The notes under the pieces: model-generated | What the model saw: the letters and a program-made list of their open reading frames with translations, nothing else | Told to the model about the DNA's origin: nothing | The model's database searches: none | Origin: Corynebacterium tuberculostearicum | Lineage (GTDB): Bacteria; Actinomycetota; Actinomycetes; Mycobacteriales; Mycobacteriaceae | Reading direction: 5' to 3' | Assembly (NCBI RefSeq): GCF_030503735.1 | Contig: NZ_CP073096.1 | Location: forward strand, 2,046,001-2,110,000 | DNA length: 64,000 nucleotides | Shown: one piece after another, positions 18,508 to 28,399 of the stretch | How positions within the stretch are numbered: position 1 is the first letter of the stretch | Layout of the letters: every line of letters starts with the position of its first letter | Translations under genes and position numbers: made by a program

Positions 18508-20232
18508 ATGACCCAGCAAAGCAACCAATCCTTTAACCCTGAATACTTTGAAAATCTATGGAACAGGTACACCGATGAAGACTATGACGTGGTCATCATC
18601 GGTGGAGGATCCGTGGGTGCCGGTGCGGCAGCGGATGCCGCTACCCGCGGTCTGAAGACCGCCGTCATTGAAGCTAGCGACTTCGCCGCAGGCACCTCTT
18701 CCCGTTCTTCCAAGATGTTCCACGGTGGCCTGCGCTACCTAGCCATGTTTGACTTCCGCCTTGTGGCAGAATCCCTCAAGGAGCGTGAGCTCAACATGTC
18801 CACCCTGGCGCCTCACTTGGTTAAACCGTTGAGGTTCATCTTCCCGCTTACCCATCACGTGTGGGAGCGCGTCATGATGTTCGGTGGCTTTACCCTTTAT
18901 GACCTCATGGGTGGCTCCAAGAGCGTGCCAATGCAAAAGCACCTGACCCGCAAGGGAGTGCTGAAGGTAACCCCGGGGCTGAAGGACGACGCCATCGTGG
19001 GCGGCGTGCGCTATTACGACACCCTGGTGGATGATGCCCGCCACACCATGACGGTCCTGCGCACCGCCGCCGAGTACGGCGCTGATGTTCGCACTAATAC
19101 CGAGGTCATTGGCTTTGACAAGGACCGCGGCGGGCGCATCGTCGGTGCACATGTCCGCGATACTGCCACCGGCCGCGAAACCACCGTGCGCGGCAAGGTC
19201 TTCATCAATGCCACCGGCGTATGGAATGACAAGATCCAAGAGATGGCCGGCGTGGAAGGAAAATTCACCGTGCACGCCTCCAAGGGCGTGCACATCGTCG
19301 TGCCAAAAGATGCCCTCGATGCGGATGCAGCGCTGTGCTTCGTGACCGAGAAGTCCGTCCTCTTCGTCATCCCTTGGGGCGAGTACTGGATCATCGGTAC
19401 CACCGATACCGATTGGGAAAAGGGTCTGTCCTTGCCGGATCCGGCGCCGACCAAGTCCGATATTGACTACATTCTGGACCAGGTAAACCAGCGCGTACGC
19501 CGCCAGATCACCCGCGATGACATCGTGGGTGTCTACTCCGGCCTGCGCCCACTGCTTTCTGGCAAGTCTGATTCCACCACAAACCTTTCTCGCAACCACG
19601 CCGTCGCACGCGTGGCCCCAGGCATGGTTTCCGTTGCCGGCGGCAAGTACACCACCTACCGCGTCATTGGTAAGGATGCCGTCGACCTTGCTGTGAAGGA
19701 ACTCGGCACCAAGGTCCCAGAGTCCATTACCGAGCAGACCCCAATTTTGGGTGCTGCCGGCTACCACGCCCTGGCTAACCAGGTTCCGTCCCTCGCCCGC
19801 CGCTATAACCTGAGCGAAAAGTTCATCGAGCACCTGCTAGGACGCTATGGCTCCTTGCTGGGCGAGGTCCTGGCCCCAGCCGCCGAGGACGCCTCCCTGC
19901 TGGAACCCGTGCCAGGTGCCGAGTCTTACCTGTGGGCCGAGGTGCGTTACGCCGTTACCCACGAGGGCGCGCTGCATTTGGAGGACATCCTGTCCCGCCG
20001 CTTACGCATTGCCATCGAGTTCGGAGACCGCGGCGTAAACGCTGCCCCGGGTGTTGCTGATTTCGTGGCGCCGCTGCTCGGCTGGAGCGACGCCGAAAAG
20101 GAGCGCGAGGTATCCCAATTCAAGGCTCATACCCAGGCCGAACTTGAAGCAGAAGCTGCGGTAACTGACCGCGAGGCCAATGACATCTTGGTCCGCGCAG
20201 GATCTGCCCGACCCACCCAAAACGAGGTATAA
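18508..20232 (+). CDS. glpD: Aerobic glycerol-3-phosphate dehydrogenase
   Basis: A 574-residue FAD enzyme that oxidises glycerol-3-phosphate to dihydroxyacetone phosphate at the membrane. The FAD-binding VVIIGGGSVGAGAAAD is at about residue 30, and SSRSSKMFHGGLRYL just after is a family signature. I chose ATG 18508 because AGGAG lies 12 bases upstream; ATG 18496 touches the ribosome-binding site and the earlier ATG at 18475 lies before it. It heads a glpD-glpF-glpK operon (3 bases to glpF). Confidence 0.95.
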   Translation: MTQQSNQSFNPEYFENLWNRYTDEDYDVVIIGGGSVGAGAAADAATRGLKTAVIEASDFAAGTSSRSSKMFHGGLRYLAMFDFRLVAESLKERELNMSTLAPHLVKPLRFIFPLTHHVWERVMMFGGFTLYDLMGGSKSVPMQKHLTRKGVLKVTPGLKDDAIVGGVRYYDTLVDDARHTMTVLRTAAEYGADVRTNTEVIGFDKDRGGRIVGAHVRDTATGRETTVRGKVFINATGVWNDKIQEMAGVEGKFTVHASKGVHIVVPKDALDADAALCFVTEKSVLFVIPWGEYWIIGTTDTDWEKGLSLPDPAPTKSDIDYILDQVNQRVRRQITRDDIVGVYSGLRPLLSGKSDSTTNLSRNHAVARVAPGMVSVAGGKYTTYRVIGKDAVDLAVKELGTKVPESITEQTPILGAAGYHALANQVPSLARRYNLSEKFIEHLLGRYGSLLGEVLAPAAEDASLLEPVPGAESYLWAEVRYAVTHEGALHLEDILSRRLRIAIEFGDRGVNAAPGVADFVAPLLGWSDAEKEREVSQFKAHTQAELEAEAAVTDREANDILVRAGSARPTQNEV

Positions 20233-20235
20233 GTT

Positions 20236-20973
20236 ATGACCGGATTTGATGCATTCCTGTGGGAGTTTATCGGCACCGCCTTGCTGCTCCTTCTAGGTAA
20301 CGGCGTATGTGCGCTGGTAAACCTGCGCACCTCTGGTGCACGCGGCTCCGACTGGGTCGTTATCGCCCTGGGTTGGGGTATGGGTGTCTTCGTTGGTGCG
20401 AGCGTAGCCGATCCCACTGGCGGGCACCTCAACCCCGCCGTCACCGTAATGTTGGCCGTCAATGGCTCGCTCGAGTGGTCCCTGGTGCCGTATTACTGCC
20501 TGGGACAAATCCTTGGTGCCATCCTTGGTGCCATCCTGGCATGGGCTGCCTTCAAGCAGCTTTTCGACGCCAATAATTACGATGACGCCGGTAATGTCAC
20601 CGGCGCCAACAAGAACACGAATGGCATCTTCTTTACCAAGCCAGCACATCCCAAGAACGGTTGGAATGCGGTGACCGAGTTCCTCGCTACCAGCGTGCTG
20701 TTGATGTTCATCGCCTTTGGTCCCACTGGGGGCGAGCTTGGTCCGATGAGCTATTTCGCTGTTGCTTTCGTCGTGGTGGCCGTTGGTTTGTCCCTCGGCA
20801 CTCCCACAGGATATGCCATCAATCCGGTTCGCGATCTGGGCCCGCGCATTGCTTATGCCTTCATCCTTCCCATCCAGGACAAGGGCAGCGCGAACTGGGG
20901 TTATGCCTGGGTTCCTATCGTGGCTCCGCTGGCCTCGGCGGTAGCCGTTGGCCTGCTGTCTGTTGCGCTTTAA
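20236..20973 (+). CDS. glpF: Glycerol uptake facilitator (aquaglyceroporin)
   Basis: A 245-residue, six-helix MIP-family channel for glycerol entry. The first pore motif is canonical ([10 protein letters not shown], about residue 60). The second, normally NPA followed by RD, reads [16 protein letters not shown] (residues 196–198 are Asn-Pro-Val). The Asp after the Arg, typical of glycerol channels, is kept. It starts 3 bases after glpD and is followed by glpK. Confidence 0.93.
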   Translation: MTGFDAFLWEFIGTALLLLLGNGVCALVNLRTSGARGSDWVVIALGWGMGVFVGASVADPTGGHLNPAVTVMLAVNGSLEWSLVPYYCLGQILGAILGAILAWAAFKQLFDANNYDDAGNVTGANKNTNGIFFTKPAHPKNGWNAVTEFLATSVLLMFIAFGPTGGELGPMSYFAVAFVVVAVGLSLGTPTGYAINPVRDLGPRIAYAFILPIQDKGSANWGYAWVPIVAPLASAVAVGLLSVAL

Positions 20974-21001
20974 TTCCACCTTCGTACAGGAGACTACACA
21001 C

Positions 21002-22549
21002 ATGACAACTAAGAAATACGTTGCCGCGATCGACCAGGGAACCACGTCGACGCGCTGCATCATCTTTGATCACAATGGCGAGCAGGCTGCCGTTGGCCAG
21101 CTCGAGCACGAGCAGATTTTCCCGGAAAAGGGCTGGGTAGAACACGATCCGGAAGAAATCTGGAGCAATACCCGCCGCGCCGTCGGTGAGGCCCTTGCCA
21201 ATGGTGATATCACCGTGGAGGATATTGACTCCGTGGGCATTACCAACCAGCGGGAAACTACCGTGGTGTGGGATAAAAACACCGGTAAGCCGGTCTACAA
21301 CGCCATTGTTTGGCAGGATACCCGCACCACCGCTATCTGCAAAGAGCTTTCGGGAGAGGAAGGCCCGGAAAAGTGGCGTCGCCGCACCGGTCTAATCATT
21401 AACTCCTACCCGGCTGGTCCGAAGGTGAAGTGGATCCTCGATAACGTCGAGGGCGCACGCGAACGTGCCGAGGCCGGCGAGCTGCTCTTTGGCACCATCG
21501 ATACTTGGTTGTTGTGGAACCTTACTGGCGGCGCGGAGGGCGATGCCGGCCGTGAGGCCCTGCACGTTACTGACGTCACCAATGCCTCCCGCACGCTGCT
21601 CATGGACATCGAAAAGCTGGAGTGGGATGAGGAACTGTGCAAGGAAATGGGCATCCCGATGTCCATGCTTCCGGAGATCCGCCCATCCTTGGGTGATTTC
21701 CGCACCGTACGCGAACGCGGTTCGCTCTCCGGCGTGCCTATCCGCGCCATTCTCGGTGACCAGCAGGCTGCCATGTTCGGCCAAGGTTGCTTCCGCGCGG
21801 GTTCCGCAAAGAATACTTACGGCACCGGCCTGTTCCTCCTACTAAACACTGGTACCACCCCGAAGTTCTCCGAAAACGGACTCTTGACCACCGTGTGTTT
21901 CCAACGCGAGGGCGAGCGTCCCGTTTATGCCTTGGAAGGCTCCGTGTCCATGGGCGGTTCCTTGGTGCAGTGGCTGCGAGATAACCTGCAGATCATTCCG
22001 AACTCCGCGTCTATCGAGAACCTTGCGCGTGAGGTTAAGGACAACGGCGGCGTTTACATCGTGCCGGCCTTCTCCGGTCTCTTCGCCCCGTACTGGCGCG
22101 CAGATGCGCGCGGTGTCATCGTAGGCCTCACCCGCTTTGCTAACCGCAAGCACTTGGCCCGTGCCGTGCTTGAGTCCACCGCGTACCAGACCCGTGACGT
22201 CGCCGATGCCATGGTTGCAGATTCCGGCGTAGAGATCACCGAGCTGCGCGTGGATGGCGGAATGACCATGAATGAACTATTGATGCAGTTTCAGGCAGAC
22301 ATCCTCGGAGTGGAAGTGCACCGGCCGAAGAATATTGAGACTACCGCCACCGGTGCGGCCTTCGCCGCAGGCTTGGACCATGGCTTCTGGGAAGACCTGA
22401 GCGTCTTGGGCAGCCAAGCAGGAGACATGAAGGTATATAAGCCGAAGCGCGAGGAGGAAGAGGTGGAGGCCCTCTACCGCGACTGGAAGCGCGCTATTAA
22501 GCGTTCCCTGGAATGGGAGGATAACGAGGACGAGGACCTGAGCTTCTAG
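21002..22549 (+). CDS. glpK: Glycerol kinase
   Basis: A 515-residue FGGY-family kinase that phosphorylates glycerol with ATP. The N-terminal [18 protein letters not shown] is diagnostic, and [14 protein letters not shown] and [16 protein letters not shown] are the other conserved blocks. I chose ATG 21002, with ACAGGAG 8 bases upstream; the earlier in-frame start would lie inside glpF. Together with glpF and glpD it makes a complete route from glycerol to dihydroxyacetone phosphate. Confidence 0.97.
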   Translation: MTTKKYVAAIDQGTTSTRCIIFDHNGEQAAVGQLEHEQIFPEKGWVEHDPEEIWSNTRRAVGEALANGDITVEDIDSVGITNQRETTVVWDKNTGKPVYNAIVWQDTRTTAICKELSGEEGPEKWRRRTGLIINSYPAGPKVKWILDNVEGARERAEAGELLFGTIDTWLLWNLTGGAEGDAGREALHVTDVTNASRTLLMDIEKLEWDEELCKEMGIPMSMLPEIRPSLGDFRTVRERGSLSGVPIRAILGDQQAAMFGQGCFRAGSAKNTYGTGLFLLLNTGTTPKFSENGLLTTVCFQREGERPVYALEGSVSMGGSLVQWLRDNLQIIPNSASIENLAREVKDNGGVYIVPAFSGLFAPYWRADARGVIVGLTRFANRKHLARAVLESTAYQTRDVADAMVADSGVEITELRVDGGMTMNELLMQFQADILGVEVHRPKNIETTATGAAFAAGLDHGFWEDLSVLGSQAGDMKVYKPKREEEEVEALYRDWKRAIKRSLEWEDNEDEDLSF

Positions 22550-22557
22550 CCCTGACG

Positions 22558-22563
22558 TAAACT
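22558..22563 (+). promoter_or_regulatory. -10 box for the HAD hydrolase gene (leaderless)
   Basis: TAAACT just after the glpK stop, 7 bases before the ATG at 22571. Confidence 0.5.
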
Positions 22564-22570
22564 CACGGGT

Positions 22571-23401
22571 ATGGAAAATTTCCCAGCCCGCGCGCCTCGC
22601 CTCATTGCGAGCGATATTGATGGCACCCTGCTGGACCGCAATCATCGCGTCCCGCGTCGCAACCGTGACACCGTGGCGCGGGCGGTCCAGCAGGGTGCCT
22701 ACTTTGCGCTTTCCACCGGCCGACCGTTCCGGTGGATAGCGCCCGTGCTGGACCAGCTTTCCATCCGGCCGGTATGCGTGACCTCGAATGGTGCTGTGTT
22801 GTATGACTCCGCGGAGGACCGCGTGATGTCTGCCCACGAGCTTTCCCCAGAGGCCTTGGCCGAGGTAGTGGATGTGGCTCAGACCGTGTTGGGCACCGTG
22901 GGCTTCGGCGCGGAGCGCGCGGGAGGCTCGCTTGCCGACGCCGTCGAGGAGCTTTTCGTCGTCGAGCGCCACTACTCCGAAAACGCCCTCTTCGAGGGAT
23001 TCGGCGTGGTCAGCATGGGCGAGCTTGTGGGGCAGCCGGCGGTGAAGTTCCTCATCCGCAACACGGACTACTCCGCCCCAGAGCTCTATGAGCTCATTGC
23101 GCCGCACCTCGATCCGGAGCTCGCGCACCTGACCTATTCCATGCAGGAAGGAATCTTGGAGGTTGCCGCGCCCGATGTGACTAAGCGCCGCGGGGTGGAA
23201 TGGCTGGCGCAGCACACCGGCGTCGCCCAGCAGGAGACGATCGCATTTGGGGATATGCCCAACGATATTGAGATGCTGCGCTGGGCTGGCTGCGGCGTGG
23301 CCATGGAAAACGCCCACCCGGAGGTTAAGGCGGCCGCGGATGCGGTCACCGTGGCTAACCACCAGGCGGGCGTCGCAAAGGTGCTAGAGCGCTGGTTCTA
23401 G
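22571..23401 (+). CDS. HAD-superfamily hydrolase, Cof type
   Basis: A 276-residue phosphatase of the HAD IIB (Cof) group. Motif I is ASDIDGTLLDRN (about residue 14), motif II is in ALSTGRPF, and motif IV is FGDMPNDIEML (about 227). It likely hydrolyses a sugar or cofactor phosphate; the substrate is unknown. Although it follows glpK, it seems to have its own leaderless promoter. Its stop overlaps that of the convergent PGRP gene by 4 bases. Confidence 0.9.
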   Translation: MENFPARAPRLIASDIDGTLLDRNHRVPRRNRDTVARAVQQGAYFALSTGRPFRWIAPVLDQLSIRPVCVTSNGAVLYDSAEDRVMSAHELSPEALAEVVDVAQTVLGTVGFGAERAGGSLADAVEELFVVERHYSENALFEGFGVVSMGELVGQPAVKFLIRNTDYSAPELYELIAPHLDPELAHLTYSMQEGILEVAAPDVTKRRGVEWLAQHTGVAQQETIAFGDMPNDIEMLRWAGCGVAMENAHPEVKAAADAVTVANHQAGVAKVLERWF

Positions 23402-25296
23402 TCGGTGAAGATGTCTACCTTTTCCGTTTCGGTGTTGTAGACAATCTCGCCGCCTTGGAACTTGACGCGGATGTCCTTGCCATTCTTTTCCTCATTGGAG
23501 GTGGGAAGTCCCAGCTTGGAGGCGTTATCGCCCTCGGACCATTTCTTGGCAATCTCACCCGTAAGCGCCTTGGTGCCAGACTCCTTGGAGGAAAGCACCA
23601 CGCCATTTTGGAAGAGCTGGTAAAGGATCTTTCCGCCATCGGTGGTGTCTGGGCCGCCCACGGCCAAGCCCAAGACGGGGCTGACAGCATTGAGGACGGA
23701 GGTCCAAGATTCCTTGAGTCCTTCGTTATCCGAAATCTGTACGACCTTATTGACAATCTCTGGGATATCGCCGGTGGTAAGGTTGCCCGCCACCTTCTTA
23801 TCAGTGTCTGGCTTCTGCAGGCGATCGTTGGCAATGAGGACGCCAAAGACTGCGGCCGCGATGCCGGCAAGGGCCGAGATGGTGGAGACCGGTACCTCAA
23901 CATCGCCTAGCGAGGAGGTAATCTCGTCGCCCACCTGTTGCGGGGTTTTGGGGGCATTGGGCTTGGGAGGCTTTTGCCAGTGCAGATCCGTGCTATCTTT
24001 GCCGGACTTGATGGAATCCGCCTTTCGCTTGGTGTTCTTACGGATTTCATCCCAGTGGCGCATGGTGTACTGACCCGGGCACGCTGTGTTGTGGAAATCA
24101 TTGTGGCCCGCGAAGGCCGGCACGGGGGCCATGGTTCCTGTTGGGAACTTGGAGCCGTAGAAGCCGCCGGAGTACAAGCTAGCCTTGCCCATCGGATCGA
24201 TGCCGGAGATAGCAGCCTTCCAGCCGGCAATCTCAGCGACGGAGTTGAGCATCTCACGAGACGGCTCCGCTGTCTCATAGTTGCCAATCATGGAAATACC
24301 CCAGTTATTGGAGTTGAAGCCACCCACGTGGGCACCCTGGACGGCCTTGTCCAAGCCGCCGTAGCGGCCCTCGTAAATCGTGCCGAACTTATCTACGAGC
24401 ACGTTATATCCGATATCGCACCAGCCTAGGGTTTGCGCGTGGTACTCGTAGGCGCCGCGAACCTGTGCCGCCGCCTGTGCACGGGTGTAGTTATTGGTGC
24501 CTGCGGTGTGGTGCAAGGTCATGGCCTTAATGCCATCGTCGTACGTCGGCTGCTGGCAGCGCTTAGATTCGTCTGCTCCCCAGCCGGCGCGGGTGACTAC
24601 CTTGGGCATGCCCGCGGTTTCTGCGGTGGGCTCGATGGCTTCGCCTTCTTGGGCGTTGCCGTCGATAAACACGGCGTCGAGATCCGCAACCTGGGTGCGC
24701 TCATCGGCTACAGGGGAGATATCGCCGACGTTATACGCAAGCGGCGCTGGGCGGTTGGCATCAGCGCCCTTAGCGGCCTTGTCCAGGAGGGAGTCCTGCT
24801 TCTTGTCCAGGTTGGAACCAGTGACAAGATCGACGTTGGCCATCGAGACCTGAACATCATTGGTATCGCCCACGAAGATGAGCTCGGTGCCGTTTTTGCC
24901 CTCGGAGTAGTTCATCGCGTCCATGGACAGCCACTCGCTCCAAGAACCGTCCTGCTGCTTGGAGCGCACGAAGGAGTTGATATCTCGCTTGCCCTCCCAG
25001 GTGACGGCGAACATGTTGAAGGGTTCGTCGCGGTGGAATTGTTTAACCGCGCGACGGCCTTCGCCATCGCCTTGTGCAGCAACGGCCGGATCGTCAACGA
25101 CGATGGATTCGCCGTCGCTAAAGCTGGCGGAGGCGTTCTTTACCTCGATAGGGCCGCTGTTGCCGGAATCTTGGGTTTTGAGAACTTGCTGCCCGCCAAA
25201 TGCGGCCGTCACGGCGAGTGCGACGGAGGTGACCGCCGCGATGACGGGGGTGGACCACTTTGACCTGGTGGGTACTAGTCGACGTCGTTGTTGCAC
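23398..25296 (-). CDS. Secreted N-acetylmuramoyl-L-alanine amidase (PGRP domain) with C-terminal LGFP-like repeat
   Basis: A 632-residue envelope protein. It has a basic N-terminus, a hydrophobic signal/anchor (about residues 16–35), and a PGRP/amidase_2 domain with TRAGWGADESKRCQ, the zinc ligand HHTAGTNNY (about 268), and GHNDFHNTACPG (about 395). A second hydrophobic helix (about 485–505) and a C-terminal segment with LGLPTSNEE follow, similar to LGFP repeats. It should cleave or bind peptidoglycan. The GTG at 25296 has AGGGAG 7 bases upstream and gives a normal signal sequence; the longer frame to 25419 adds an unlikely N-terminus. Confidence 0.87.
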   Translation of the reverse strand: MQQRRRLVPTRSKWSTPVIAAVTSVALAVTAAFGGQQVLKTQDSGNSGPIEVKNASASFSDGESIVVDDPAVAAQGDGEGRRAVKQFHRDEPFNMFAVTWEGKRDINSFVRSKQQDGSWSEWLSMDAMNYSEGKNGTELIFVGDTNDVQVSMANVDLVTGSNLDKKQDSLLDKAAKGADANRPAPLAYNVGDISPVADERTQVADLDAVFIDGNAQEGEAIEPTAETAGMPKVVTRAGWGADESKRCQQPTYDDGIKAMTLHHTAGTNNYTRAQAAAQVRGAYEYHAQTLGWCDIGYNVLVDKFGTIYEGRYGGLDKAVQGAHVGGFNSNNWGISMIGNYETAEPSREMLNSVAEIAGWKAAISGIDPMGKASLYSGGFYGSKFPTGTMAPVPAFAGHNDFHNTACPGQYTMRHWDEIRKNTKRKADSIKSGKDSTDLHWQKPPKPNAPKTPQQVGDEITSSLGDVEVPVSTISALAGIAAAVFGVLIANDRLQKPDTDKKVAGNLTTGDIPEIVNKVVQISDNEGLKESWTSVLNAVSPVLGLAVGGPDTTDGGKILYQLFQNGVVLSSKESGTKALTGEIAKKWSEGDNASKLGLPTSNEEKNGKDIRVKFQGGEIVYNTETEKVDIFTD

Positions 25297-25382
25297 TGTT
25301 ATCTCCCTAGGGTTGTGCAGCTGTAAAAGAGGTTGCCAAAAGTTAAGAGCTGATAGTGATGGTACGTTTGAGGCTTTTGTGA

Positions 25383-26639
<1,257 letters not shown>

Positions 26640-26674
26640 GCCGAACTTCGTCAACAGAACACTTAACACTCAAT

Positions 26675-26715
26675 ACACCACCCAACACACCACACTATGG
26701 AGTGTTGGGTGGTGT
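26675..26715. repeat. Inverted repeat 1 upstream of the AlbA-type gene
   Basis: ACACCACCCAACAC (26675–26688) and GTGTTGGGTGGTGT (26702–26715) form perfect 14-base arms around a 13-base loop. It begins 35 bases after the glf stop and has no clear T run, so it may be an operator or a weak terminator for glf. Confidence 0.8.
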
Positions 26716-26725
26716 GTTGTATGTG

Positions 26726-26831
26726 GTGTTGTGTAGTGTTGTGCAGACCGGGAAAATTATTATTGACCTGGGAAAATGTCTTGTACTGTGAGAATTTCGG
26801 ACGAGGAACACGTGCGAACACTACACAACAC
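26726..26831. repeat. Inverted repeat 2 (15-base arms) flanking a promoter-like segment
   Basis: GTGTTGTGTAGTGTT (26726–26740) and AACACTACACAACAC (26817–26831) are perfect complements. The 76 bases between contain a TTGACC (26763–26768) and a TACTGT about 15 bases later, a possible promoter for the AlbA-type gene. Confidence 0.7.
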
Positions 26832-26864
26832 ACCACAGTGTGTGTAGTGTTGTGTGTAGTGTTT
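26817..26864. repeat. Inverted repeat 3 overlapping repeat 2
   Basis: The AACACTACACAACAC arm also pairs with the nearby GTGTTGTG-TGTAGTGTT at 26847–26863, with two extra bases. The same motif therefore occurs at least three times within 140 bases, in both orientations. Confidence 0.65.
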
Positions 26865-26902
26865 GAGGGTGTTCAGGAGCGTTGAGCGCTGATAGAGGGT
26901 GA

Positions 26903-28399
26903 GTGATTGTGGTCTGGGACGATGACCAGGCGGAGATCGCCGAGATCATTGGAAGCCTGCGAACTCAGGACACCGATACGCGCGCCGTCGAGGTCAAGGC
27001 AGCTGCGGGAGGTTTTCCCAAGAAGCTCGTTCGCTCTATCTCTGCCTTTGCTAACGGGACCGGTGGAATCATCATCTTGGGGCTGGATGAAGACAACGGG
27101 TTCGTTACGGTACCAGGCTTTGATGCTACTGCCATGGCGGATGCCCTGGCTGGCGCATGTGCAGACCTCGTGACCCCGTCGGTTCGCGCTCAGATCGACA
27201 TTGTTGACTGGGAGGGCGCGAGCATTGTCGTTGGCACCATTCCCGAATGTGCTCCTTTTGAGAAGCCTTGCTGGGTCGTTTCTCAGTCGAAGTATCACGG
27301 CAGCTATATCCGGGTCCATGATGGGGACCGCGTACTAAAGCCATACGAGATCGACCGACTGGAGGAAAACAAGACCCAGCCGGAATGGGATCTGGAGCCG
27401 GTTCCGGATTCTGACATCGACGATCTGGATCCTGACATTGTGGCCGAGATCTTGGCCCGCGAGCGCTCCATCCATGAACGCATTTTTGGACGGTTGAGCG
27501 ATGAAGAGGCGATGTTAGCGCTCCACCTGATTACCCGGAACGACAACGGAAAACTAGTGCCAACTTTGGGCGGGCTAATGGCAGCGGGCACTTATCCGCA
27601 ACAGTTTTTCCCGCGGCTCAACGTGACCTTTGCAGCATATCCCGGCACCGATAAAGCGGCCGGGATGGGCAAGCAGCGCTTCCTCGACAACGAAAGTCTG
27701 GTGGGGCCCATTCCGGTGCTGGTTGCGGATGCAGTGCGGGCAGTCCGACGCAATATGCGCGTCGGAGGCGTAATCGAGGGAGTCTTCCGTAAGGACTTGC
27801 CGGACTATCCTCCGGAGGCTGTGCGTGAGGCAGTCGCTAATGCGCTAATGCACCGTGACTATTCGCCGCAGGCGCGGGGCACGCAGGTACAAGTGAACCT
27901 GTATGTCGACCGGCTGGAGGTCCTCAACCCCGGTGGTCTTTATGGAACGGTCACCGTTGATCGATTGGGCACTGCGGGTATGTCTAGCGCGCGCAATCAG
28001 CATTTGTCTGCGTTGCTGGAGGTGACTCCTGCCGGTGACGGAGACGGGTACGTTGCGGAGAATCGTGGTACCGGATATATCGAGATTCTCGACCAACTGG
28101 AGCAGCAGCTGCTGCCGCCGCCGGTACCAGAGGATTCATTAACCGCATTTGAGCTCACCTTCGCGCGGCGAAATCCGACTACCCCGGAGCGCACCGCGGC
28201 GTTGGGGGGCGGAACCCGCGGGCGCGTGCTCGACTATCTTCGCGAACACAGGACAGCGTCCAGCCGCGAATTGGCAGGGGCTGCGGGGCTGTCCCTCAAC
28301 GGCGTGCGCAGGACCATCAACGAACTTGTTGAGGAAGGCGTCATCGTGCGCACTGAGCCGTTGAAGAGCCCGAAGCAGCGCTATCGGCTGCAGGGCTAA
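26903..28399 (+). CDS. AlbA_2/Schlafen-type ATP-binding protein with C-terminal winged helix
   Basis: A 498-residue protein. An N-terminal AlbA_2 (Schlafen-like) nucleic-acid domain spans about residues 20–130 (AVEVKAAAGGFPKKLVRSI, FANGTGGIIILGLDED). A GHKL-type ATPase segment follows at about 305–360 (REAVANALMHRDYSPQARG, LEVLNPGGLYG). A winged helix ends the protein at about 430–495 (SSRELAGAAGLSLNGVRRTI). Such proteins are often found in restriction loci and are annotated as regulators; the real role is open. Start GTG 26903 or 26909 cannot be separated. It ends overlapping the hsdR stop by 4 bases, in convergent orientation. Confidence 0.8.
   Translation: MIVVWDDDQAEIAEIIGSLRTQDTDTRAVEVKAAAGGFPKKLVRSISAFANGTGGIIILGLDEDNGFVTVPGFDATAMADALAGACADLVTPSVRAQIDIVDWEGASIVVGTIPECAPFEKPCWVVSQSKYHGSYIRVHDGDRVLKPYEIDRLEENKTQPEWDLEPVPDSDIDDLDPDIVAEILARERSIHERIFGRLSDEEAMLALHLITRNDNGKLVPTLGGLMAAGTYPQQFFPRLNVTFAAYPGTDKAAGMGKQRFLDNESLVGPIPVLVADAVRAVRRNMRVGGVIEGVFRKDLPDYPPEAVREAVANALMHRDYSPQARGTQVQVNLYVDRLEVLNPGGLYGTVTVDRLGTAGMSSARNQHLSALLEVTPAGDGDGYVAENRGTGYIEILDQLEQQLLPPPVPEDSLTAFELTFARRNPTTPERTAALGGGTRGRVLDYLREHRTASSRELAGAAGLSLNGVRRTINELVEEGVIVRTEPLKSPKQRYRLQG

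Noticed and set aside
26675..26864. CRISPR array
   Set aside because: Repeats are inverted, irregularly spaced and few, and no cas gene is near.
26640..26902. Insertion-sequence end or MITE
   Set aside because: No transposase, no target-site duplication visible, and no matching repeat at the other island edge.
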